In this document: positions 30,501-38,042 of the stretch, one piece after another | Layout of the letters: each line of letters opens with the position of its first letter | How positions within the stretch are numbered: position 1 is the stretch's first letter | Origin: Alistipes sp. | Lineage (GTDB): Bacteria > Bacteroidota > Bacteroidia > Bacteroidales > Rikenellaceae | Direction: 5' to 3' | DNA length: 38,042 nt | Assembly (NCBI GenBank): GCA_017379015.1 | Contig: JAFNXN010000006.1 | Span: 1-38,042 of the forward strand | The notes under the pieces: model-generated | Told to the model about the DNA's origin: nothing | Databases searched by the model: none | Seen by the model: the letters and a program-made list of their open reading frames with translations, nothing else | Position numbers and translations under genes: made by a program

Positions 30501-33490
30501 GGAGAATATTAATGTTCATACTACTGATAATCTGCGGTTTATCAATCGCAGAGAGATCTCATGCGCAGTATTACAGCTGGGGAGCCGACCCAACATCGTT
30601 CAACTGGCGACAGCTCAAGGGCGACAAATACAGGGTCGTCTATCCTGACACAGCCCGATACATAGCCACCGAGATGTCGCTATACCTTGATGCCGTATCC
30701 GAGGATATAGCCTACGGATACCGACACCCTCAGATGTCGATACCATTTGTTGTCCACCCATCAAACATGAACTCGAATGGTCTTGTAATGTGGCTACCAA
30801 AGCGTATCGAATTTCTCTCGTCGCCCTCGATTGAGGGGTATTCAATGCCATGGGTCAAGCAGCTCGTGGCACACGAATATCGCCATGCCGTGCAGTACAA
30901 CAACCTCAATCGCGGCTTCGTGAAGGCACTGAGCTACATCCTCGGACAGCAGAGCTCAACCATAGGTCTACTCTTCATGCCTCTATGGATGATGGAGGGC
31001 GATGCCGTGATGATAGAGACCGAGATGTCTACATTCGGACGAGGCAAGCAACCCTCGTTCTCACTCGCCTACCGTGCCCATGGCAACATATCCACCCTCT
31101 ACAAGAACTATAATAAGTGGTTCTGCGGCTCGTTTAAAGACTTTATCCCCGACCACTACCAGCTTGGCTACTTCATAAACAGACATGGTTATGATCGCTA
31201 CGGCGTCTGTCTGGGCGACGACATGGCGGAGATCACCTCGCGCCGTCCCTATATGATCCTATCGCGATCATGGGTCTTCAAAAAGCTCTATGGAGTATCA
31301 CAAAAGGAGCTATTTGAAAATACGTTCACCGAGCTAAACGACCACTGGGAGAGTCTTCCTAAGGTGGAGCAGACAACCGAGCATATCGCCATACCCGAGC
31401 CCAAGAGCTACACCAAATATGCCTACCCGATGACAACCGCTGAAGGGCAGGTGATCTACCTCAAAGAGGATCTAGACTCGACATCAGCATTCGTAGTTGT
31501 CGACACCACAACACGAAGCCAGCGACGCCTAACTCGCACAGGATTAGTATCGTCGCGCCCAGCACTAAGCCCAACGGGGGTTATCTGGTGGACAGAGTAT
31601 CGCCGCAACCCACTCTTTGAGCAGAAGGTGACATCGCGCCTATACTCATTCGACACACGCAGTGGCTATATCAGCTCCCTACCATGCAGCAACAGTGTGC
31701 TATACCCTACGCCTACCGATGGTCATGGCATAGCATGGGTCGAGTACACCATAGATGGACGCTATCACGTCGCCATCAACGGACCTTCAACGATAGGCAA
31801 CCATATCGACATCGAACGTGGCAAGGAGGTGCATGGCATGGCATGGGACAACCTCACACAGTCACTCTACCTCATCCTGACCGATGACAATGGCATGCAC
31901 ATCGCACGCCTAACGGCCGATGGCACGCAGCCCATAACACGTGCCGCATATACAACGCTAAGCAACCTACGCGCCAAGGATGGCAAGCTATACTTCGGCT
32001 CGATAGCCTCGGGACGCGACGAGATGCACTATCTCGACCTCGTCACAAACAAGGAGTATCGACTCTCGTCGTCGACCTACGGATCGTTCCACCCTGCGCC
32101 CTACAACGAGAATTATGCGGTGGGCACGAGCTATGACAAGCGTGGCTACCTCCCCGTACTACAACGCATCGAGGGGGCAGAGGAGGTTGAGTATGCACCT
32201 CACGCCAACCCAATGCTACTACCCGAGGTAAGGGCATGGGGCGTAGTGAACCTTGACACCGTGCGACTAGATGAGCGCAACAGCGAAATGATGATAAGCA
32301 AGCACCCTTCACGCCGCTTCAGCCGCGTAGGACATGCGCTAAACATCCATAGCTGGGCACCAGCATCCTACAACCCTTACGAGATTACCGAGGAGTCGAA
32401 GGTGGCATTTAACCTCGGAGCAACCGTCATGTCGCAGAACATACTCTCGACAACCGAGGGCTTCCTATCGTGGGGATGGAACCACGACGAGGGATCGGTA
32501 TTCAAGGGCATGGTACGATATTACGGTCTGGGCGTCAACCTATGGGCAAGGGGAACATACGGAGGTAAGCAGACCATACACACCGTCTACATATACAACC
32601 CCGACACCGGAAAGCTCGAATATCCCGACACGCCAAATCGTGACAAATACTACTCGATAGGTGCTGGAGCGACACTTCCGCTGCTCTTCAATCGTGGTTA
32701 CCACACCTCGCAGCTTACGCTCTCGGCATCATGGAACTACTCGAATGGCCTAACCGCAAAGGTAGGCAAGCTAGGCTTCGACTGTGGCAAGTTCACCAAC
32801 TTCCACACCGTGGGCTATAGTGAGGGTATCCACCAGCTGAGCTTCGGAGTATCGTACAGCGATCAGGTGCGCATGGCGTATCGCGACTTCCTGCCACCGT
32901 GGGCAATAGTTGTCTCGGCAAGCTACACGCTTAACCCCACCACCGACAACTTCGGACACCTTCCTGTGATCTACGGAAAGCTATATACGCCCGGCTTCAG
33001 TGCCCACCACTCGCTATCCGTTGCAGCGACATACCTTACACCCATCGGGGGCTTTGAATCTGACCTAATGCTCTCCGACATATCATTTAAGTCGACGCCA
33101 CTTCTACCACGAGGCTTCTCGTCGTACACGGTGACAAACAAGGGTTATATGAACTATCTGGCAACATCAATAAACTACCAGATGCCCGTATGGTATCCTG
33201 ACGGAGGTTTGAGTGGCATCATATTCTTCAAACGCCTAAGACTTAACCTTGGCGGCGACTACGCATCGTATCAAAAACCTGTGATCAACTCAACAACAGG
33301 CGACATAGATCGAGCATGGCGCAGGATATGGTCCTACGGAGGCGACATCATAGTAGATTTCAACCTCCTCAATCTACCCCATTCGGCAACAATAACTGCG
33401 ACGCTTTCGTTATATGGCAAGGGGGCAACTTTCCCGATGCGCAACAAAGATAAGTTCTATATATCAGCAGGCCTAGGACTTCCATTCTAG
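30497..33490 (+). CDS. Outer-membrane protein: gluzincin-like peptidase domain, beta-propeller and C-terminal beta-barrel
   Basis: The 997-residue product has a Sec signal peptide (about 1-23, ending SHA-Q). Residues about 25-290 resemble a peptidase-MA/gluzincin domain: HEYRH at 126-130 is an HExxH site, and WMMEGDA places a third ligand at Glu167. Residues about 300-600 contain repeated beta segments (YLKEDLDSTSAFVVVD, LYSFDTRSG, MHYLDLVTNKEYRLS) like a TolB/WD40-type propeller. From about residue 620 to the end, alternating aromatic/Gly strands ending YISAGLGLPF suggest an outer-membrane barrel (BamA/surface-antigen style, terminal Phe). Such domain chains occur in Bacteroidetes, but I cannot name this one. 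It may be followed by the PBP gene in one transcript. Confidence 0.75.
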   Translation: MRRILMFILLIICGLSIAERSHAQYYSWGADPTSFNWRQLKGDKYRVVYPDTARYIATEMSLYLDAVSEDIAYGYRHPQMSIPFVVHPSNMNSNGLVMWLPKRIEFLSSPSIEGYSMPWVKQLVAHEYRHAVQYNNLNRGFVKALSYILGQQSSTIGLLFMPLWMMEGDAVMIETEMSTFGRGKQPSFSLAYRAHGNISTLYKNYNKWFCGSFKDFIPDHYQLGYFINRHGYDRYGVCLGDDMAEITSRRPYMILSRSWVFKKLYGVSQKELFENTFTELNDHWESLPKVEQTTEHIAIPEPKSYTKYAYPMTTAEGQVIYLKEDLDSTSAFVVVDTTTRSQRRLTRTGLVSSRPALSPTGVIWWTEYRRNPLFEQKVTSRLYSFDTRSGYISSLPCSNSVLYPTPTDGHGIAWVEYTIDGRYHVAINGPSTIGNHIDIERGKEVHGMAWDNLTQSLYLILTDDNGMHIARLTADGTQPITRAAYTTLSNLRAKDGKLYFGSIASGRDEMHYLDLVTNKEYRLSSSTYGSFHPAPYNENYAVGTSYDKRGYLPVLQRIEGAEEVEYAPHANPMLLPEVRAWGVVNLDTVRLDERNSEMMISKHPSRRFSRVGHALNIHSWAPASYNPYEITEESKVAFNLGATVMSQNILSTTEGFLSWGWNHDEGSVFKGMVRYYGLGVNLWARGTYGGKQTIHTVYIYNPDTGKLEYPDTPNRDKYYSIGAGATLPLLFNRGYHTSQLTLSASWNYSNGLTAKVGKLGFDCGKFTNFHTVGYSEGIHQLSFGVSYSDQVRMAYRDFLPPWAIVVSASYTLNPTTDNFGHLPVIYGKLYTPGFSAHHSLSVAATYLTPIGGFESDLMLSDISFKSTPLLPRGFSSYTVTNKGYMNYLATSINYQMPVWYPDGGLSGIIFFKRLRLNLGGDYASYQKPVINSTTGDIDRAWRRIWSYGGDIIVDFNLLNLPHSATITATLSLYGKGATFPMRNKDKFYISAGLGLPF

Positions 33491-33560
33491 GCGGCTAGCA
33501 ACAAGAACAAGAGTGATAAATTAACATACTAATGAGGAATAAAATATAAAACCAAACGAT

Positions 33561-36047
33561 ATGACAAAGAAGGAACAAACAAAGAAGAGAGCACTAGGCT
33601 GGAGGCTATGGCTGGTGATCTCTATGTGGGGCGTCACACTCGCTGGCGTAGTAGGTCTTACCCTCCTATTCACACTTGCTCGCCTCGAGGTGCTAGGCCC
33701 TATGCCTACCTTTGATGAGTTGGAGAACCCTCAAACAAACCTCGCCACAGAGATCTACTCTGCCGATGGCGTATTGCTGGGTACATACTTCGTTGAGAAC
33801 CGAACACACCTCACCTTCGAAGAGCTCTTTCCTCTCAACAGCGATCAGTGGCTAACCATCGATGGTCACGAGCTACCTCCCATCGTAGCAGCACTCATCG
33901 CCACCGAGGATCTCCGCTTCTTCGACCACTCGGGAATCGACTTTCAGGCTACAGCGCGTGCCGGCATCAAGACGGTGCTGCTCGGACAGAAGGAGCAGGG
34001 AGGTGGTAGTACCATCACCCAGCAGCTTGCCAAGAACCTCTACAAGACACGTCGACGCGACACAGGTCTTGAGGGTAAGGCGGGAACGATAAGTGCCAAA
34101 GCACAGGAGTATGTCATCGCGACACAGCTTGAGTATAACTATACCAAGGAGGAGATCGTGGCGATGTATCTTAACACGGTGGAGTTCTCAAGCTCTAACT
34201 TCGGTATTCGCTCTGCGGCAAACAACTTCTTTGGCAAGGAGCCTCACGACCTAAGCATCGACGAGGCGGCAGTGATCGCAGGACAGGTGAAGGCCCCGGG
34301 AACATACGCGCCACTACGTGCTGGCAAGGCAAACCCCAAGGCACTGGAGCGACGCAATCTTGTGCTTGAGAGAATGGTCGTTGCAGGTGCTATCACTAAG
34401 CATACGGCAGACTCCCTCATGCAGCTTCCTATCGACCTCTCACGCTACCACCGCGCCGCAGATGCCCACAACGAGGGTGTGGCAACCTACTTCCGCGAGA
34501 TGGTGCGTCGTAACCTCACAGCCTCTGAGCCACGACGCAACGAATATCTCACCGAGTACGACTACGAGCAGGCAAAGCTTCTCTACGAGGAGGATCCACT
34601 CATTGGCTGGTGCAAGAAGAACCTTAAGAGCAATGGTGAGCCATACGACATCTATCGCGATGGCTTGCGCATCTACACCACACTCGACTACGACATGCAG
34701 ATCCTCGCCGAGGAGGCTGCTGCCGAGCACATGCGTGAGGTTGTTCAGCCTCAGATGAATCGCCAGATAAAGGCTACCGGACAGCTCTACCTACAGGTAA
34801 ACAAGGCAAAGACCGAGCAGAAGATTCTCGCAGCGATGCACCAGACCGACCGCTGGCGACACATGGTGCGCGAGGGATACTCCGAGGAGGATATTCTCAA
34901 GGTATTTGGCACGAAGGTACACATGGAGGTGTTTACATATAACGGCGTGCGCGACACCATGATGTCTCCACGCGACTCGATCATACACCACAAGTCGATC
35001 ATGCGCCCAGCGATGGTGGCTGTAGACCCATCGACAGGTCACGTGAGAGCCTATGTCGGAGGTCCCGACTACCGCTTCTTCAAGTATGATGCTGCAACAC
35101 AGACAAAGCGTCAGATTGGCTCTACGGCAAAGCCATTCATCTACTCATACGCCATCGAGGTACTCGGCATGGACCCATGCAAGGCTGTGCGTAACGAACG
35201 CGTGACGATCAAGTATCATGGTCGCGAGTGGTCGCCAAAAGAGGCGGGCGGTGGCAACTACGACGGCACTTACCACCCTCTATATTGGGGCTTGATGAAG
35301 AGCCGCAACAACTACTCGGCATTCATCATGCAGAATGCAAAGAACCCCGAGAAGGTTGCCCAGTATATCCACGACATCGGCATCAGAAGCTGGATCGAGC
35401 CTGTGCCATCGCTTTGTCTTGGTTCGTACGATAGTAACCCCTTCGAGATGGCTGGTGCGTATAGTACATTTGTCAACCAGGGTGTTCGTATCGACCCGAT
35501 ATATGTGACTCGCATCGAGGATAAGCAGGGTAACGTGCTTGCCACCTTCACACCAAAGGCAAACCACGTACTCCCAGAGCGTGTGGCACACACCGTCATC
35601 GAGATGATGAAGCGCGTGATCACCGATGGTACAGGACGACGCATGATGTCGCAGTTTAATATTGGTGGTGGCGGCATGGACATAGCAGCCAAGACTGGTA
35701 CTACGAATAAGAATGTCGACGCGTGGTTTATGTGCGCTGTGCCTAACCTCGTTATCGGCACATGGGTAGGTGGCGAGGAGAACGCCATTCGCTTCCAGCG
35801 TAGTGCCGACGGTTCGCGCATGGCACTGCCAATCACGGGTAAGTTCCTATCAAAGGTCTACGACAATGGCTCACTAGGCGTAAACCGCAGTGATAAGTTT
35901 AAGTTCACTACGCCTGCTCCTAAGTTCAACTGTCGCATGCCTAACGAGAACGCCATGGTAACCGATCACAAGATCTCGGAAGAGAGCATCGAGAATACCG
36001 ATGTAGTACCAGATGAATTTATCGACCAGGAGGGTGACTTCTTCTAG
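33561..36047 (+). CDS. mrcA: Class A penicillin-binding protein (transglycosylase/transpeptidase)
   Basis: It polymerises and cross-links peptidoglycan. After a short cytoplasmic N-terminus there is one membrane anchor (about 17-40). The GT51 domain has ATEDLRFFDHSGID (catalytic Glu116) and GGGSTITQQLAKNLYK (148-163). The transpeptidase domain has STAK (Ser521, Lys524), SRN (581-583) and KTGT (711-714). The 828-residue length matches PBP1A-type enzymes of this phylum. It is 70 bases downstream of the large envelope gene with no clear promoter between them. The 17-40 anchor and full motif set indicate an intact protein. Confidence 0.95.
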   Translation: MTKKEQTKKRALGWRLWLVISMWGVTLAGVVGLTLLFTLARLEVLGPMPTFDELENPQTNLATEIYSADGVLLGTYFVENRTHLTFEELFPLNSDQWLTIDGHELPPIVAALIATEDLRFFDHSGIDFQATARAGIKTVLLGQKEQGGGSTITQQLAKNLYKTRRRDTGLEGKAGTISAKAQEYVIATQLEYNYTKEEIVAMYLNTVEFSSSNFGIRSAANNFFGKEPHDLSIDEAAVIAGQVKAPGTYAPLRAGKANPKALERRNLVLERMVVAGAITKHTADSLMQLPIDLSRYHRAADAHNEGVATYFREMVRRNLTASEPRRNEYLTEYDYEQAKLLYEEDPLIGWCKKNLKSNGEPYDIYRDGLRIYTTLDYDMQILAEEAAAEHMREVVQPQMNRQIKATGQLYLQVNKAKTEQKILAAMHQTDRWRHMVREGYSEEDILKVFGTKVHMEVFTYNGVRDTMMSPRDSIIHHKSIMRPAMVAVDPSTGHVRAYVGGPDYRFFKYDAATQTKRQIGSTAKPFIYSYAIEVLGMDPCKAVRNERVTIKYHGREWSPKEAGGGNYDGTYHPLYWGLMKSRNNYSAFIMQNAKNPEKVAQYIHDIGIRSWIEPVPSLCLGSYDSNPFEMAGAYSTFVNQGVRIDPIYVTRIEDKQGNVLATFTPKANHVLPERVAHTVIEMMKRVITDGTGRRMMSQFNIGGGGMDIAAKTGTTNKNVDAWFMCAVPNLVIGTWVGGEENAIRFQRSADGSRMALPITGKFLSKVYDNGSLGVNRSDKFKFTTPAPKFNCRMPNENAMVTDHKISEESIENTDVVPDEFIDQEGDFF

Positions 36048-36095
36048 TAGTCCCCTCAGGCTATAAAGAGATATTAACACTAACACATTTTGACT

Positions 36096-37097
36096 ATGAA
36101 GATTGCAATCGTTGGCGCAAGTGGCGCCGTAGGTCAGGAGTTCCTCGCCATATTGGAGAACCACCCGATCGAGATCGAGGAGCTGCGTCTGTTTGGCTCA
36201 AAGCGTAGTGCGGGCAGCACCTATCGCTTTCGTGGTGAGGAGATCGTAGTACGTGAACTTCAACATAACGACGACTTTAAGGATATAGACGTAGCACTAT
36301 GTTCGGCAGGAGGCTCAACCTCTATCGAGTATGCCGAGACCATCACCAAGCATGGTGCTTTTATGATCGATAACTCTAGCGCATTCCGCATGGAGGATGA
36401 TGTGCCGCTGGTAGTTCCCGAGGTGAATGGCGAGGATGCCTTCAACGCTCCACGCCGCATCATCGCCAACCCCAACTGCACAACTATCCAGATGGTTGTA
36501 GCCCTTGGTGCTATCGAGCGTCTGTCGCACATCACACGTGTGCATGTAGCCACCTACCAGTCGGCAAGTGGCGCAGGTGCTACGGGCATGCAAGAGCTTA
36601 GCGAGCAGCAGAAGGCTATTGCCCTAGGCGAAGATCCTAAGATCGAGAAGTTTGCATACCAGCTAGCCTACAACCTAATCCCTCATATCGATGTATTCGG
36701 CGATAACGACTACACCAAGGAGGAGATGAAGATGTTCCATGAGACACGTAAGATTATGCACTCCGACATTCGCACATCGGCGACCTGTGTGCGCGTGCCA
36801 GTTATGCGTGCTCACTCGGAGGCTATATGGGTGGAGACCGAGGAGGAGCTCACGGTAGAGCAGGTGCGCGAGGCATTCGCCTCAACAAAGGGCATAGTTC
36901 TTATCGACGAGCCAGGCGAGAAGCGCTACCCAATGCCTCTATTTGCACAAAATAGCGACCCTGTATACGTAGGTCGTGTGCGTAAGGATTTGTGCAACGA
37001 GAATGGCATCACGTTCTGGTGTGTAGCCGACCAAATACGCAAGGGCGCAGCACTTAATGCCATCCAGATCCTCGAGCTTCTTATTGCTAATAAATAA
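36096..37097 (+). CDS. asd: Aspartate-semialdehyde dehydrogenase
   Basis: It reduces aspartyl phosphate to aspartate semialdehyde with NADPH, feeding Lys/DAP, Thr and Met synthesis. The 333-residue protein begins [16 protein letters not shown] (nucleotide-binding loop). Catalytic Cys128 is in NPNCTT, and the active-site His is in [13 protein letters not shown]. The ATG at 36096 is used; an in-frame TTG six bases upstream is unlikely. It is 48 bases after the PBP gene; both serve cell-wall synthesis through diaminopimelate. Confidence 0.96.
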   Translation: MKIAIVGASGAVGQEFLAILENHPIEIEELRLFGSKRSAGSTYRFRGEEIVVRELQHNDDFKDIDVALCSAGGSTSIEYAETITKHGAFMIDNSSAFRMEDDVPLVVPEVNGEDAFNAPRRIIANPNCTTIQMVVALGAIERLSHITRVHVATYQSASGAGATGMQELSEQQKAIALGEDPKIEKFAYQLAYNLIPHIDVFGDNDYTKEEMKMFHETRKIMHSDIRTSATCVRVPVMRAHSEAIWVETEEELTVEQVREAFASTKGIVLIDEPGEKRYPMPLFAQNSDPVYVGRVRKDLCNENGITFWCVADQIRKGAALNAIQILELLIANK

Positions 37098-37157
37098 GGA
37101 TATGGTTTTTTCGACCAAGCTTGGCGACATAGATAGATAAAATAATTTTTACAGAGT

Positions 37158-37189
37158 GTTGCAAATAACTATATTTTTGTCTACCTTTG
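37158..37189 (+). promoter_or_regulatory. Promoter of the tryptophanase gene
   Basis: GTTG at 37158-37161, 20-base spacer, TACCTTTG at 37182-37189. The leader is about 100 bases and contains TTTATATAA / TTATATAAA inverted arms and a four-codon ORF (MSIK). Confidence 0.65.
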
Positions 37190-37296
37190 TCAAGTTATTT
37201 ATATAAATGAGCATAAAATAGCCGATTATATAAACTAATAGCAACAGAAAAAGAATATATTGTTAAACTAATAATAACCTAAAAAACTACACAATT

Positions 37297-38042
37297 ATGG
37301 AAATTCCATTTGCAGAAGCGTATCGAATTAAGATGGTTGAGCCTTTGAAGAAGAGCACACGCGAGGAGCGTGAGCAGTGGCTCAAGGAGGCACACTACAA
37401 CCTCTTCGGTCTTAAGTCTGAGCAGGTTTACATCGACTGCTTGACTGACTCAGGTACTGGTGCTATGAGCGACCGTCAGTGGGCTGCTATGATGACTGGT
37501 GACGAGGCTTACGCTGGTTCAAAGTCATTCTTCCAGCTTAAGGAGACTATCTTCAACATCACTGGCTTCGAGTATGTTATCCCTACTCACCAGGGTCGTG
37601 CTGCTGAGAACGTACTCTTCTCACACCTTGTAAAGGCTGGCGACATCATCCCAGGTAACTCACACTTCGACACTACTAAGGGTCACATCGAGTTCCGTAA
37701 GGCTATAGCTTTGGACTGCACTATCGACGCAGCTAAGGATACTCAGCTTGAGATTCCTTTCAAGGGTGAGGTAGACTGCGCTAAGCTTGAGAAGGCTTTG
37801 GCTGAGAACGCTGAGAAGATTCCTTTCATCATCGTTACTGTTACTAACAACACAGCAGGTGGTCAGCCTGTATCAATGAAGAACTTGCGCGACGTACGTG
37901 CTATCGCTGACAAGTATGGCAAGCGTGTAGTATTCGACTCAGCACGTTTCGTTGAGAACGCTTACTTCATCAAGACTCGCGAGGAGGGCTACGCAGATAA
38001 GACTATCAAGGAGATCTGCAAGGAGATGTTCTCTTACGCTGA
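37297..38042 (+). CDS. tnaA: Tryptophanase, 5' part (runs off the window)
   Basis: The 248 complete codons present begin MEIPFAEAYRIKMVEPLKK. LTDSGTGAMSDRQWAAMMTGDEAYAGS, PTHQGRAAENVLF and PGNSHFDTTKGHIEFRKA match Bacteroidales tryptophanase. The TTKGHIEFRKA stretch favours tryptophanase over tyrosine phenol-lyase, a close relative. It cleaves tryptophan to indole, pyruvate and ammonia using PLP. The PLP lysine lies beyond the window end. Codon choice is strongly biased to GCT and a few preferred codons, as expected for a highly expressed gene. The 3' end is outside the window, so completeness cannot be judged. Confidence 0.9.
   Translation, partial: MEIPFAEAYRIKMVEPLKKSTREEREQWLKEAHYNLFGLKSEQVYIDCLTDSGTGAMSDRQWAAMMTGDEAYAGSKSFFQLKETIFNITGFEYVIPTHQGRAAENVLFSHLVKAGDIIPGNSHFDTTKGHIEFRKAIALDCTIDAAKDTQLEIPFKGEVDCAKLEKALAENAEKIPFIIVTVTNNTAGGQPVSMKNLRDVRAIADKYGKRVVFDSARFVENAYFIKTREEGYADKTIKEICKEMFSYA

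Noticed and set aside
37207-37221. TnaC-like leader peptide for tryptophanase
   Set aside because: The only short ORF in the leader is four codons (MSIK) with no tryptophan, so there is no support for Trp-dependent ribosome stalling.

Overview
This 38 kb window looks like chromosomal DNA of a gut-type anaerobe of the Bacteroidales. Composition (close to half G+C by eye) and the unusual intergenic repeats would fit an Alistipes/Rikenellaceae-like lineage, but that placement is a guess. The phylum call rests on repeated Bacteroidetes-type promoters (TTTG, 19-21 bases, TAnnTTTG), a DUF4924 gene, the debranching enzyme / glycosyltransferase / GH57 glycogen cluster, a short CstA, and a Bacteroidales-type tryptophanase. 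I see no phage, transposase, plasmid or CRISPR; nearly everything is housekeeping.

Layout. (1) 1-5854, minus strand: rpmH; a probable operon cdd, RluA-type pseudouridine synthase, dtd, secreted NUC1-type nuclease lipoprotein, DUF4924; a 720 bp repeat-filled gap; then an iron-sulfur L-serine ammonia-lyase. (2) 5960-11790, plus strand: hemW, then the glycogen cluster (debranching enzyme, glycogen synthase-like glycosyltransferase, GH57 alpha-glucanase) with its own promoter and terminator. (3) 11848-12526: a second repeat-filled gap. (4) 12526-17067, minus: glycine decarboxylase gcvP and a nucleoside kinase with a ThrRS-like N-terminus. (5) 17136-22400, mostly plus: UshA-like lipoprotein, rnhB, greA, an unrecognised minus-strand gene, and yceD-rpmF-plsX. 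(6) 22615-26717, minus: operon murA, tdk, tsaC, thioesterase, queA. (7) 26984-30159: AraC regulator, TPR-like protein, cstA, tRNA-Thr(CGT). (8) 30497-38042, plus: a very large envelope protein (gluzincin-like domain, propeller, barrel), class A PBP, asd, and the 5' part of tryptophanase.

Functional themes. Amino-acid catabolism is prominent (serine ammonia-lyase, glycine decarboxylase, tryptophanase, CstA). Envelope synthesis is represented by murA, the class A PBP, asd (diaminopimelate precursor) and plsX. Nucleoside salvage genes are cdd, tdk and the nucleoside kinase.

The least ordinary content is noncoding. A tandem family of about 125 bp palindromic units, with compensatory changes in the central stem and a conserved apical TAC-TAA(A)GC-GTA hairpin, lies directly downstream of sdaA and gcvP. 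A truncated copy lies downstream of rpmH, and a more distant relative lies downstream of queA. These occur next to a second repeat family (a ~40-54 bp core flanked by purine- and pyrimidine-rich nonamer tracts). I regard this composite intergenic system as the best candidate for something undescribed.
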